Assembly (NCBI GenBank): GCA_022036555.1
Contig: CM039129.1
Span: forward strand, 23,345,305 to 23,409,304
DNA length: 64,000 nucleotides
From: Microstegium vimineum
Taxonomy: Eukaryota > Streptophyta > Magnoliopsida > Poales > Poaceae
Direction of reading: 5' to 3'
Shown here: positions 35,000 to 48,049 of the stretch, in pieces
How the letters are laid out: every line of letters starts with the position of its first letter
Position numbering within the stretch: the first letter of the stretch is position 1
Notes under the pieces: generated by a model
Told to the model about the DNA's origin: nothing
What the model saw: only the letters and a program-made list of their open reading frames with translations
Databases searched by the model: none
Translations under genes and position numbers: made by a program

Positions 35000-37900
35000 A
35001 TGGCACATGATGATGCGAGTTGGATGTTGTTGCCTCGGTCAATAGAGTAATGGCAGGCTGGGCTTGAGAAATTTATTGGTACTCTTTTTGAAGGCAGCTA
35101 TGCATCAGAAACTACACCATGTCCATGTTCAAGGTGTTGTGGAGTAGTGTACAAAAAAAATCCAAAGTTCAGATGGATTTGCTATGTAAAGGGTTTGATG
35201 ACAATTTTGTCCAAGAGAAATTAGGAAGTATTGAAGATTGGATTGATGATATGGGTAGTATTAATGCAGACTATGGAGATGATGCATCATGTGGCAAGAA
35301 TCTGTTATCTGCATTAATCAGGGGAGCAGAGTCCAGTGGTGGTAATAAGGACGATGAGGAGCCAAATGTGAGTGCAAAGAAATTCTTTGCTTTGTTGAAA
35401 GAAGCGCAGCAAGAGTTGGCACCAGGGTCCAAGCATACCAAGTTATCTTTCATGGTCAGGTTATTTCAGCTCAAGTCAATGTCTGGATGGAGTAACAAAT
35501 CGACAGGGCAAGCACTTGAGCTAATGTCAGATGGGTTCCCCCCAGGACATTGTATCCCAGACACTATGGACAAAGCACGGAAGCTTATTCGTGACCTGGG
35601 ACTCACATACATTAAGATCCATGCTTGTGTTAATGACTATGTGTTATTTTGTATCCCGTTTGCTGATAAGGACACATGCCCAACATGTGGTGAAAGTAGG
35701 TGGAAGAACAACACAGATTCTGATGAGATTATTGGTGATGAGTATAGCCAAACAGGTGGAGCAAAGAATCGCACTCCTTGCAAAATTCTGATTTACTTTC
35801 CACTTATTCTAAGATTGCAAAGATTATATATGTCAGAGAAAACCTCATCATTGATGCGGTGGCATGAGCAAGAATTGGTCCGTGATGGGAAAATGCGGCA
35901 CCTAGCAGACTCTAAGGCATGGAAGTACGTGAACGAAAGGTATAAGAAGTTTGCTTCGGATCCACATAATGTTAGGCTGGGACTTGCATCTGATGGCTTC
36001 AATCCATTTGGGATGTTGAATGTTAATTACACTTGTTGGCCTATGATACTTATTCCTTATAACTTGCCTCCTTGGTTGTGTATGAAACAACCTTATTGGA
36101 TGATGTCGATGTTGATCCCTAGCCCTAAATCTCCTGGACAGAACATTGGTGTGTATTTGCAACCTCTGATAGATGAGCTAGATCAGTTGTTGGTTCATGG
36201 AGTTCAAACATGGGATGAGAAGGAGAAGAAGAATTTTACTCTTCATGCAATGTTGTTATGGACAATTAATGATTTCCCTGCATATGCGATGCTATCTGGT
36301 TGGAGCACGAAAGGTATGTTTGCTTGTCCTTATTGTAACAAGGACACTAAATACCTGTGGTTAAAGTATGGTTCAAAGCATTGCTACATGGGACATCGTC
36401 GATTTTTGCCAAAAAAAGCACAAGTGGCGAAGAAACAAGACGAGCTTCAATAACAAGGTTGTAACCAGGGAGGCTCCAGTGCCACTGAGTGGTGAGCAGG
36501 TGAAGCAGCAGTATGAGAGTTTCCAGCAAGTGGTCTTTGGAAAGGATACAAAGAAACGGAAGCAACGTGATGAACAAACTAGGTGGCATAACTGGAGGAA
36601 GAAGAGTATTTTTTTGAGCTGCCTTACTGGGAATCATTGCTTGTACGACACAATTTGGATGTCATGCATATTGAGAAGAACATATGTGATAGCATATTAG
36701 GAACATTGTTGGAGATAGAAGGCAAATGCAAGGATAGTTACAAGGCTCGACTTGATATGCAACATTTGGGTATAAGGACAAATCAACATCCAGTGCTTGA
36801 AAAGGGTAAGTACATGCTACCACCAGCTCTATACTCTCTAGGTGAGGATGACAAGAAAATTTTGTACAAATTTTTACATGGCGTGAAGTTTACTGATGGT
36901 TATGCCGCAAATATTAGGAGATGCGTGGACGTCAATGGTTGCAAGCTTTCCGGGCTTAAAACTCATGACCTCCATGTAATCTTGCAAAAAGTATTGCCAT
37001 TAGTGGTGCGCAACATATTGCCTAGAGATGTGGTGATCCCGCTGATCGAGCTTTGTAGTTTCTTCAACTCACTGTGTGCAAAGGAACTGGAGTTGATAGA
37101 ACTTGAAAAACTAAGCACTTCGGTTAGGGAGACCCTCTATTGAATGGAGATGGTTTTTCCACCAGCTTTTTTTGATATTATGATGCACTTACCGGTTCAT
37201 ATTGCTGAGGAAGCTATACTTGGAGGTCCTGTGTGCTACAGATGGATGTACCCAGTAGAGAGATATCTTCGTACACTTAAAGGCTATGTGAGGAACAAGG
37301 CTCAACCTGAAGGTTCAATTGCTGAGGGGTATTTATCTGAGGAGTGCCTCACATTCTGCTCTTTATTTTTTGATAATATTAGTACCAAGCTAAATCGTCC
37401 AGATCGTCATGAAAGCGTGGCTGCTAGTGAAGTACCATCTGGACTAAGTATATTTAGGAGCAGTGACTACAGCAGGAAAGGTGGTTGTATCGAGGTTGTG
37501 GCTGATATTGACATGCAGATAATGAGGCATTACATATTAACCAATTGTGATGAGGTCGCTCCATGGATAAAGTAAGCTATAATTTATTTTTTTTGTCATC
37601 ATTAATATATATAATATATAAATATGCATGCAACTAATTAACTGATTTTTCAATTCATATGGAAAGCCTGCATATGGACGAGCTGAAAAAATCCGACCCT
37701 CGGCGGCATGTTGATAAAAGACACAACGAGGAGTATGTATCATGGTTTGAGCGTGAAGTAAGTAACTTATTTATCATGGTTTGAGCTGAATCTACTTGTA
37801 ATTTTTTTGTTCCCTAAATTTATATTTTTAAAATGATGTCAATTGCAGATCAACAAGTTACATGCACAACAAGAAATAGATGACATGATTTATTATCTAT

Positions 37901-38606
37901 CTCGTGGTCCAGACCAAATAGCTCGTGTGTTCACAAGGTGTTTCATAAATGGCTTTCTTTTCCGGGTTTCATCCATAGAGAACTCCTTAACTACTTAGAA
38001 TAGTGGTGTGCTTATGGAGGCATGGACTGGTATGGGGTGCTAAGGAAAATCATCTGCCTTAACTTTCCTGGTCAGAAGGAAGTAATGTTGTTCCAATGCG
38101 ATTGGTTTGATGTCCCTGCAGCAAGTACGAGCAAATCTAGAGGGTACAAAAAGAATGAATATGGGGTGATTGATATTAATATCTCTCGATTTAGGTATTC
38201 AAGTGAACCTTACATCTTGAGCACTCAAGCGGAGCAAGTGTTGTATGTCAAAAACATACAAAAACCAGATTGGTGCAGTGTCCTTAGGATACAGCCTAGA
38301 AACTTATTTGCCATGCCAGAAGGAGAAGACACCGTGGAATTGGACTCAGTTGTTGTAGGAGTATACGATATGAATATTGAAGATCAAAATAAAGATGTGG
38401 GAATTTGGAGTAGGTCTGGCCTTGACGAAGTTACTATGGATGCTAATATTATTCAAAAGCCAACGCCGATGCCTGAACCGGATCAAGATGGCCTATTAGA
38501 TGATGATGATGAAGACCCAGATGACACTTACATTGCTGATGGAGTCATCCCTCCATTTAGTATACCTAGGAAAGATTCAGACAATGACTTTTTTTGTAAA
38601 CTTTGA
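35000..38606 (+). pseudogene. CACTA transposase of the tnp2 (TnpD) type, decayed
   Basis: ATG at 35000 opens the transposase-associated domain (ASWMLLPRS, later TPCPCSRCCGV), cut by TAA at 35048 and a frameshift in an A8 run near 35153. The main frame (35119-36453) is tnp2: FPPGHCIPDTMDKARKLI, CPTCGESRWK, LMRWHEQE, LASDGFNPFGMLN and KGMFACPYCNKDT. After frameshifts near 36400-36640 it continues with LVRHNLDVMHIEKNICDSI, the DUF4218-like part (FPPAFFDIMMHLPVHIAEE, after a TGA at 37141) and GCIEVVADIDMQIMRHYILT. Donors at about 37570 and 37757 and an acceptor at about 37848 (TTGCAG) fit introns. The last part, 38022-38606, is DUF4216-like (VMLFQCDWFDV, LSTQAEQVLYV) with an acidic tail. The transposase would bind and cut element ends in the nucleus. 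Confidence 0.88.
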
Positions 38607-39309
38607 TCTTATTGCTTTGAGAAAATAGTGAACTTTGTACTTGTAATGTTGAGTTTCAGTTAAATTTACCAAACTGATGTCAATTTTATATGTTAATGCA
38701 CTTGTTTGGTTGAAGTTTGTTGCCTAGAAATAATGACATAGCAATCTCTCCAAGCATGTTACTGTAATAACCAAACAAGTAACGACCAGCAGCATCACTA
38801 TAGCCATAGCAGGCACCACCAGCCAGCAGCACCACCGGCCAGCACGCTAGCGTCCAACAGTAGCATGCGCTAGCAGCACCCATTAGCAGGCAACAGCAGG
38901 CAGCAGCTAGCAGCACCCATTAGCAGGCAACAGCAGCAGCGCTAGGCCAGGCACCCACGACCAGTAGCAGTGTGAGGTCGGGAAGAGTACGTGGGCAAAA
39001 TTGGCCCCTGCTTGGTTTCAAGGCTGGCTCCGCCACTGCATACAGGCACATGCACATACACATAACACAACCAAACAAGTGACAACAATAGTTCAAGCTT
39101 TATACATGCACTTGCACATACACATACAGGCACTTGCAAGATCTCCATTAATAGCATAACGAGGTTCCCACCATCATGGCACTTGTACATACCTAATAAC
39201 ACATTACTTATTCACAACTAACTAGCAGCTCAAATTAAGACTAACTTACTGGTTCACATTAGATCGACCATCAAGTGGTTCACATACCACATTACATGTT
39301 CATAGATAA
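38607..39309. other. Spacer with short duplicated GC-rich block
   Basis: No gene seen. At 38870-38940 the phrase AGCAGCACCCATTAGCAGGC occurs twice, in a block of AGCAGC-type triplets. ORFs here are low-complexity chance frames. Confidence 0.45.
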
Positions 39310-40906
39310 CTAACAGCACTGCATGCATACATGCGTGCAGAAAAGAGGCCTCCAACATGGACACAGACAACTAGAAGCACTGCATGCATACATGCATGCA
39401 CAAAAGAGGAGACCACCATCATCAACCACATCATTTTTCTTGGAGGACCCTTTCTTTGGCTTGGACTTTGGTGGTGTCACTTTTCCAGTGCAGATGTCAT
39501 CGTAGAGCGTCCACAGGTCATCTTGAACTCTCATCTTTGCCCTGTCTACATAGATGTCAACTTTAAACTTGGACTCCCCTTTATAGTAATCTATGCTGCT
39601 AAATGCTTTCTTCTGGCATTGTTGTGCTATCCGTTTGAGCTCATCCTTCCTTGCATCGTAGTTAACTTCCTCATCATCAGAATTAGTAGCGAGGACATAC
39701 GAAGCAGAATTTTCTTCATCATCAGTGTCATGTGCAGCCTGCAGAATTATAAAGAATAATTCAGTGGCAACTAAAAGAAGTACTTGTCTCTAAAGTTACT
39801 CTACACAGATTGCATTTATTTAGTGACAATTTAGTTGCATGATTACAGCCGGAAATCAAACAACCAACAAATATTCCAAGCATACATTAAGAAAATACTT
39901 GTAATTCATGCAAAGCTCAAAGCCAAAACAAAATTGCTCCAGTACTATAGCAAAACAACAACTCAAAAGATATGCACATACAAAAATATCTCATGCAGGA
40001 GATATGCACGGGCACTAGATAAATTCAAATAAAATTGCATCTATACTGGAAGATCAGCACATGTGAAGCTATAATGAATATGGTTATGACCAAATGATCT
40101 TTGCTGAATGTTCTCAAAGTTAAGTAAACTCGTAAATTGAAATGGATTCCGATAGCTGAGAATAATCTCAAAATGTTTATTGGATTGATTCTGAATGCTC
40201 AAATGCAAATCCAAATCTACTAACTGAATATTAGAATGTGTTGCTTCTGCATTGAGAAGTATTCTAAGATTCAGCATATCTATCGTAAATAGCTCTGAAA
40301 CGAGCTTGCAAAATGGCAAAAGAAAGCTATACATATATACATCACAGAGTGCTGTCAATATGATGAGATAACATTAAATATTAATTATCAGTTTGGTTTT
40401 ATATAATTTTGGTGACAGTGTAGCTAATTCAGGAAGACCAATCTCCCAATAGTTCTTGCTTCAAACACACACTTCACATCAAAGACCTATTGTACATCAA
40501 TCCCATTTGAGTAACTTCATCCACCAATTAAAAGGAATGAAATGTGTGCATCCATCAGTAAGAAATTAAACGGGACAGGACACGGTAACGAACCAATCGA
40601 TGTACATTCAGACATTTACCTCTTAGTACGAGATAAAACAACGGATTAGGAACAAGCATGAGGTACTGATGACCATCATAATATCTAGAGGGAATCGAAA
40701 GCTACACAAAACAAACTCTAACGTGTTTCAATTGAGAGGGAATGGGATCGAAGGAGTACCTTCTTGATGGACGAGGTTTGGACTGCCCCTTTCCCGGCCC
40801 TCGCGCGGGTCATCACGCCGTTCCCCTTGCTGCTGCAGTTTCCGCCACCCGCGGAAGGAGGTTCGAGCTGCAACCAGTCGCCATCGGAGTCGGAGATGAC
40901 GACCAC
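39310..40906 (-). CDS. Spliced gene of unknown function on the antisense strand of the CACTA element
   Basis: Exon 1 (40906-40760, 49 codons) and exon 2 (39738-39310) join in phase 0 across an intron of 1021 bases with a GT donor at 40759 and a CTGCAG acceptor, giving a frame of 191 amino acids with no stop. The start MVVISDSDGDW has a hydrophobic core followed by Ser/Asp residues, like a SUMO-interacting motif. A basic stretch (TRARAGKG) follows. Exon 2 is acidic (DTDDEENS, NSDDEEVNY), then helical and basic (RKDELKRIAQQCQKK), then has YYKGESKFKVDIYVDRAKMR and a Lys-rich tail (KPKKGSSKK). Past that the Cys-rich end (CACMYACSASSCLCPC) looks like read-through. An earlier ATG at 40983 leads into a stop after 18 codons in another frame, so the true N-terminus may be longer. 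The protein could be an element gene or a captured host fragment; I do not recognise it. Confidence 0.5.
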
Positions 40907-41326
40907 ATCGGGCGTGGGGGTGAACTAGCCACGTGCGTTCCTCGCTTGGCTGCGGGAACTGTGGCCGCGCTTGCCGGCCATGGTCGTCGAGGGATTCGCC
41001 GTCGTCGCCCGTGGGAGTGAGGGAGGTGGGGAGCTGATGGGATACTGGCCGGGACGAGCACGGTTGGAGAGCCACAAGGGTTTTGATGACCAACGTGGGC
41101 CGGCCCAGTAACATATTTTTGTTGGCCATCCGATGAAGCAAAACATCTGTTACCAACTTTGTAAGACCTCACCAATCCTCAGAAGATAAACGCAAGTTAA
41201 AAGCTGAGGCCACCGGTTTTGTTTCTAACTTCCTGTACTACATGCCACTCGCCTTTGTCCGGTCTTGCATTGCTGGGCTCCCCTTGGGTTGAGCCTGGTA
41301 GGACGATCGGCCCTATGCGGACCGTA

Positions 41327-41833
41327 CAAATGGCAAAAAAAAATTCATCGAATAAATTTGTATTTATTTAATTTAACACACATTTACATTTCCATCTTTG
41401 CTTTGAATTGTATGATACTTTTTAAAAAATTTACTTTTAATACTTCAACAACATGTAGTACACCTATATTGTTGCTTAGTTGTCATGGTGTGTACTTCCA
41501 AAAACCCATATTCAATGATAATGCATCTATTTTACCATGATGACTATACAAACTGAAGGGGTGTAATCCTTATCACGATATTGCAAATGGCAAAAAAATT
41601 TCATCGAATAAATTTGTATTTATTTAACACACATTTACATTTCCATCTTTGTTTTGAATTGTATGATACTTTTAAAAAAATTACTTTTAATACTCCAACA
41701 ACATGTAGTACACCTATATTGTTGCTTAGTTGTCATGGTGTGTACTTCCAAAAACCCATGTTCAATGATAATGCATCTATTTTACCATGATGATTATACA
41801 AACTGTAGGGGTGTAATCCTTATCACGATATTG
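41327..41833. repeat. Tandem duplication, unit about 257 bp
   Basis: The segment 41327-41583 is repeated almost exactly at 41584-41833. Both copies contain CATGTAGTACACCTATATTG and end ATCCTTATCACGATATTG. A few substitutions and a six-base difference separate them, so the duplication is fairly recent. It is AT-rich and non-coding. Confidence 0.85.
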
Positions 41834-42557
41834 TGTCACTTCGGATGATAACCTATGGACCATAGATTATCTTATATCCCCTAGACTATCATTAACAGCT
41901 GGACTAGTGAGACCCATAGTCGGATTGATGTCAATTCGACTACCAAGAACCTAAAACATTAACTTTGAGGTAGGTTTATAATCATTTGCATCTTTCACAC
42001 TATGAATTTGAGGTAGGCTTATAATTAACTTTGTAAAATGGTGGAATGTCAAATTCCAAGGCAAATAGCCTAATTAACTATTTAGATTTCGATTCCACGA
42101 AATGAAATGATCCAAACAGACCCTATGTTTTTCAATCTTTTATTTGGGCCAGTAACAAAACATTTAGTAGAGAACCATTACAATTACGAGTGGTCAAACT
42201 TGAGGTTCACACAGTCAAACGCACTAGTTCGGAAGTAGTATTTTTTCAAAAAAAAATAGAAATACAACTATGACACACATGTATTATTATAAGTTTTTTC
42301 AAACTTTTATTTGGGCCACTAACAAAATATTAGTGAATTAATGCATTGACATAAGATAAGACTTTTATAGGAATATTTGGACGTCATTTATTGGAATTTT
42401 TGGACTTATGAGCTCTAAAAATTTCCCTCCATTGGAAATTTTGACCAGCCCGCCACGTGCGCCTAAATTTTTCCTACACACGTACAAAAGAACCGCCCCC
42501 GTCTGTACCCCTTCGTTACTTCCCCTTCCGGATCTACAGAACCAGGCCTGGAGGACC
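41834..42557. other. Non-coding spacer before the second CACTA gene
   Basis: AT-rich, no ORF of note up to about 42420. The sequence then becomes GC-richer and leads into the ATG at 42558, so it probably holds the promoter and 5' untranslated region of that gene; no clear TATA box was identified. Confidence 0.45.
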
Positions 42558-45500
42558 ATGGCGCCGTCGCCGCCGCCTCCCGCCAGCACGCTGCCCCTTC
42601 CCTCCGGCACTCCTCCCTCCAGCACTTCGCCGACGCCACCTTCAGCCAGGACGCCGCCTCCTCCCCAACACAAGAACGCTAGCAATGAGATTGAGTCCAT
42701 GGCCGTCGATAAATATACTGAAGGAACCCTAGAACTAGAGGATGAACATGGGTTCTCTCAGCCATTTTCAACAAGGTACATGGTCATGCTATTATTTTTT
42801 TTGTAACTTATTATTTATTGTAACTTGATTGGATTGGATGAACATGTTCCCCAATTGGGTTCTCCCTGCCGCCTGTGGCTTTTAATCGGCTAGTGCTTTC
42901 TGTAACTAGATGTTTGTGGTGCCATGTCTATTTACAAATCACAGTGACTCGTTCAGGCCAAATTGGGGCACTTTGCTCTAACAATTTCAGATTGACTGCA
43001 TATATAGAATGTTTAATTTTCACATTATCTAAATCAGGGCCGCTTGGCCCAATTAACAGAGACCCATATGATTCAGGTTCTAAAAACTCAGTATCTGTTG
43101 TTTTTTGTTTAATGAAAAACCCACATGAGGCAATCAGATTAGGAGATCAGTCTGCTAGTGCTTTCTCGGTTTCTCTAGGAATCACGTTTCTGTAATATAT
43201 GTTCCTTTTATTTTCTCTCCTTTGCCTTCAGTCACGTTAAGAAAATCAGATTCAGTGAGTAGAAGCCAAGAGGAATTAGGCATTGATTATTACTTGATTA
43301 GTGATCGACATGGATTAGACAGATATAATATTTTCCCCAATTAAGTGAGAACAAGAGATAATTAACACTTTCATGGATTAGAAAGCGCAGGCCAAGTACA
43401 ATTGCTTAACTATTATGGGACTGTTTCAATTGCCTAGTCTTAAATCCAAGTACAATTGCCACTGATCTGAATGTTTATGTATTTAGCGTCATTTGATGTG
43501 AAAAGTGAAATTCAAGAATGTTATATATTTGAAGGTTTCAGTCCTTTTTAAATAAAGTTGATCTGAAAATTAAAAGAGTTGTTGTCAAGATTAGCATGCC
43601 TATTAATGCTTTTTAAGACTGTCAATGGTTAATACATCAACTTTTTTTAAACATGTTAATCTGTCATGACCTCTCATATTTATGTTATGAAGTGCAAAAA
43701 GGACAGGAGAAATTTGGACTGTATACGTTCATTGCAAGAATGGACTTCCACATATAGATACAGAGTATGTAAAGTTCAAACCTGATAGGGCTGATATAAC
43801 ATTGTCAACCTTAACAACACTTAAAGATCATCTTGGGTATGCTATCCGTGACTTTTTATACTACAAGAAAAGATGTGGCAGAGATGTAGCTACTCTTTAG
43901 GTCATCGATTACACCAAACATGCAACCAGTATGGTGCACGATAATGAGAGGGAGAAGCAAATCAGATTGGTACTCTCAAAGGACCAAGAATCAACACCCC
44001 AGGTTAGCATAACACCTCTCAAGCGACCAAGGCAACAACCAGAACAAGATGAGCATCCATTTATGGAAGATCCATTTGATGCATACAAGGGTTGGCTGAA
44101 GAATCTGACAAAGGAAAAATCTACAAGTATACCATATTTGTATTCGTATTGTTTTGAATCTTGTGACATTATTTTTTATTCTTATCACCTTTATATGAAC
44201 TACGACTAATGAAATGTGTTTTGGTGACATACAGAGTTGGAGGATGACTTTAGGAAAGCGACAGTCAAAACGTATAAGGAGTGGTTAATGCTGAAAGGGC
44301 ACATTGAAGAAATTAGTAATTATTTATCCTTTGTCAATAAATACATAGACTTATATTTTTGTGAATAAGACTTTCAACTATTCTTGTAGTGGCATATGTA
44401 GAGCAAAATGATAGTAATGACATTGAAGACAAAGAAAGTAATGGAAACAATACGACACCAACGTCAAATAGGCCAAGTCATGCAGAAAGAAAAAGGACCA
44501 GGGAAATGGTTTGTGATCATTAATATATTGTTTCTTAAATAGGCCGCTGTTGTTTCTTAAATATGGTGTTTTGCAATTGTGCTGCCCTATTATTGTAATT
44601 CTGTGCTGGAATAATTAGGTGACCAAATAACACCTCATAATTATGTGCTGCCCTATTATTATATCTTGTCAGGCTTTCTTAACATGTTGTAGATTAAAAT
44701 ATTGCTGGCATGCCCCTTTTAGATTATTAAATTATTGGTATTCAGATTATACTCTGCCTCTGTAGTACTATCCTTAACATTTGTAGCATGTAGATACATG
44801 TGTATGTGTAGGTAGATAGCATTTGTGTGTGCATGTAGCTAGTAGGTAGCAAATGTATGTACAAGTGCCTATTAGGTAGCAGTTGTATGCGCAACACTGT
44901 TTTAGTCTTCTAGTTTCTCCTAACTGATGATCATAATAGCTAAAGTTTAATATTTTTTTGTGCAAGGCGATGACTGAAATGAACGCAAAAAAAGAGGTCA
45001 TGGCACTGTTAAAGGACTAGCAATAGCGACCAAGAGAGTTAGGGAACGAACCCAAACTCTCCCAATAGAATTTTCAGAAAGGCTAGGAGGTCCACTTGGA
45101 ACAAATGCATGGACATTTGTGGATGAGGTTGTTCTGTATACAAGGAAAAGGGCTCCACTAATTGGAGTGAACAGTTGGAAGGATATTAAGGACAATGTCA
45201 AGGAAAAAATTGCTGAAGATATAATGGTATGCAGCGTATTGCATTTGTATTTCTACTCGTGTAATGATAGTTAATTGTGCTAACCATTTGATGGTTTTGT
45301 AAATTCTTAACAGCTTAGGTGGAACTTCATTAACCTTACCACAAAGGATGAAAAAAACAAAAAATCTGGAACATAGCAAAGGAACGCTACAAAGGATGGA
45401 GATCAACTTTTAGTGCCACATAAAAGGCTTACAACAATTATTGTGAGAGAATAAAAAGTAAGCCCGAAGAATTAGACATTGTTGAGTGGCACTACTTGAT

Positions 45501-46448
45501 ATTGTATTTTGGATCTGACAAATTCAAGGTTAGTTGTACTAAATGCTAATGCTGCAAATAAGCTTTATTACCAACCAACATTGCATTGTTACATATTACA
45601 AGTTCATTTTGTAAAAAGTTAGCAACCAGAATTCTAGCCACCGTCAGCAGCAGAAAACCAAGCATCTGATGGGTTCAAAAAACTTCTCACAGTGTAGCTA
45701 TGAGCAGGTATTCATCACATACACTAATCTGAACCTTTCAATGTATGAAACATTTCACCTGAGTTGAATTATGCTTTGGCATGCTAGAGAGACCAAGAAA
45801 CCGGTTTAGAGCCAAATGATCTTGAACTTTGGAAGTCCACTCACACAAAATAGGGCAAATGGTCAGATACCATGTCATCTGATGTATATGTGAGTACATC
45901 TTTCTTTTTTTTCAAGCTATTGTTTATGACAGCATGTTGTACTTTCTTTTTTTTCAAGCTATTGTTTATGACAGCATGCTCTAACTCATTGTGGTATTAC
46001 ATTTAGGACAATGCATCCTTAAAATTGTTTGAGATGGAGACAGAAAGTGATAGGCAGACATTTTCAACTGCAAAGGAAAACATGATTTTCCAGTCAAATT
46101 ACAAAGAAACAACCAAAATCAAAACATCCAAATTACATCGGCATGGATACATGGCGAAGTATCAGACGCGCACGGAACTTATGCAAGATAACCTTCAAGT
46201 ACAGAGAGAACAGAGTTGCTGTTGATTTGGAGGTTCAAAAGATGAAAGCGCATCTTGCGCTCCAAGATGAAGAAAGGGAAAGGAAGAAAGAAGAATATAG
46301 GAGAAAGATGCAAGAGGACCTAGAAAGTGCTAAGATAGCAATAAGAGAAGAACTGAAGCAAGAATTCATTAGCATGCTAGCGCGGCAGCAAGAAAGAACT
46401 GCAATTCAGGTAAAATTTCATAAAATTTATCATCATGTGTCCTTCTAG
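42558..46448 (+). pseudogene. CACTA second gene, Ptta/En/Spm-type plant transposase, many exons, decayed
   Basis: ATG at 42558 opens a Pro/Ser/Thr-rich N-terminus (SPPPPASTLPLPSGTPPS), with a likely donor at 42776. Later coding pieces include 43694-43900 (PHIDTEYVKFKPDRAD and LKDHLGYAIRDFLYYKKR, then a TAG), 43930-44130 (basic, RPRQQPEQDE), 45020-45230 (SERLGGPLGTNAWTFVDEVV, APLIGVNSWKDIKD) and 45315-45530 (IWNIAKERYKGWRS, then a stop, NNYCERIKSKPEEL). The last clear exon, 46190-46408, is a Lys/Glu-rich coiled coil (DEERERKKEEYRRKMQEDLE). The order and motifs fit the plant transposase family (Ptta/En/Spm, Transposase_24), related to DNA-binding TnpA-like proteins. Small exons may extend to about 47830. 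Exon borders are approximate and several stops exist. Confidence 0.72.
45901..45984 (+). repeat. Tandem repeat, 42-bp unit, two copies
   Basis: TTTCTTTTTTTTCAAGCTAT and the bases through GACAGCATG occur at 45901 and again at 45943. It lies in an intron of the second CACTA gene. Confidence 0.8.
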
Positions 46449-47099
46449 TAGACAACTCATGATTTTGATTCATAATCTTTTAACTCAATATTTTTATGTG
46501 TAGCCTACCCCACAAAATAATGGCAGTGTTGAACTTATACCTGAGGTGCAAGATAATGATAGGATTGATGAAGACGAGGTAATGACATTATTCCACTATT
46601 TAAAAGCCAATGACATTAAGTTATTTGACCTATAGCTAACATAGATTGACCAACATAATGTTTATGCACACAGCTAGCAAGTGGTGTCACTGTACAACAT
46701 GATGTTGCAACAAAGACTCACGCTAAAAATAATAGCACTACTATCAGCAGAACTCTTTTTGATGAAGAGAATGCAAATGTGCCAACCAAGACATTTATCA
46801 CTTCGCAGCAGCTTCTCATGCAGAAAACAAGAGGTCAAAAAAGGAAGAATCAGGTAAGAGGTGCAATATCCAACATCTGGTTCATGTGTTACCTTGCATA
46901 TTAGTGCTTGTCAATCTGGAAGCAAACTTGATGAAAAACTTTGGACATTACAACTATTAAATCATATACCTGAACCATATTTATAAATATGTATAGAAGA
47001 TAACTAAGCGTGCAATGGTACTAGGCTCTGTAATTTTAGTTATACTATGTAAACCTTTGTGAAATATTCTCTGTTTTTGTATTTGCTCTGAATACTAGG
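46449..47099 (+). other. Likely small exons and introns at the 3' end of the second CACTA gene
   Basis: Alternating coding-like pieces (46504-46580 and 46672-46850, the latter with SRTLFDEENANVPTK-like residues and a basic end) and AT-rich intron-like stretches. Not resolved further. Confidence 0.4.
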
Positions 47100-47335
47100 C
47101 TTGCTGGATGTACTGATTTCAAATGGCCTTCACTCATTCACTCATTTTGGTTGGCTTGCTAGATGTACTGTTTTCAAATGGCCTTCATTCATTCACTCAT
47201 TCTTAAATGGCCTTCACTCATTCACTCATTTTGGTTGGCTTGCTGGATGTACTGATTTCAAATGGTTGCTTGGCTTGCTGGTTGGCTGGCTGGATGTACT
47301 ATTGCTACTGGTGTTGTTGTTGGCTGGGTGAATAG
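47100..47335. repeat. Irregular tandem repeat with CTTCACTCATTCACTCATT units
   Basis: A unit of about 60 bases, GGCTTGCT(G/A)GATGTACTG(A/T)TTTCAAATGGCCTTCA plus CTCATTCACTCATTTTGG, occurs about three times with truncated copies between, ending in a run of TTGGCTGGC variants. ORFs here come only from the repeat. Confidence 0.75.
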
Positions 47336-48049
47336 TACATTCAGCCCAACCAATTCTAGGTAACTGAACAGACTATATAAATTGTGGTCCTGTGTATAGG
47401 ATGTTCGTTTAGGATTTCAGATATATAATAACCAACACAGTTCCAGTTATATCAGAATGAGTGCATAAATTGATGATGACATCAACTTACATGCCAAGCT
47501 GCCATGGAGCAGCCATCCATGAGATGATTTATATGCATATTACATCCTCAATTTAGTGCAGTTCTGTTTTTTTTACCTTCCAGAATAAGTAATTGGAAAT
47601 TCAAAATATCCTAGCCCTGCTTAGAGTGTTTTTCCATCAGTTCAGTAATTTTAGTTATACTTTTCCTTGATTACAAGAATGTTTTATTAGAATCTATTCA
47701 TATTTTGTACATGAATTAGTACACTATATATGTTTTTTCTAATATCACAATGTCAATGTTTTGGTCAGGTTTGAGTGTGAGGCTTGGAATGAAGCGAGGA
47801 GACAGACAATGTGATGACATGTTGCGCGGATAGGAAGCCCTCAACTGTTGCGTAGAACCTAGGAATTCTTGTTATGCTACAAGTTTTAGTCTTTGAAGTC
47901 ATGAGTTTAATCTACTGTTTTGGGGTTGTTTTGTGCTTACAAAAAATATTTTAATGGATTGACACCTTATTGAGTGATTGATTATAATTAATTGAGTGCG
48001 ATTGCAATTTTCATTGAGTAATGTTTGCACAATGATGATTTATTAATAC
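47336..48049. other. Stretch without a supported gene inside the CACTA element
   Basis: AT-rich, no long ORF. A short piece at 47770-47830 may be the last exon of the second gene. Confidence 0.4.

Noticed and set aside
38686..38916. 76-codon Cys/Ala/Leu-rich minus-strand ORF
   Set aside because: Arises from AGCAGC-type repeated DNA; composition is that of a translated simple repeat.
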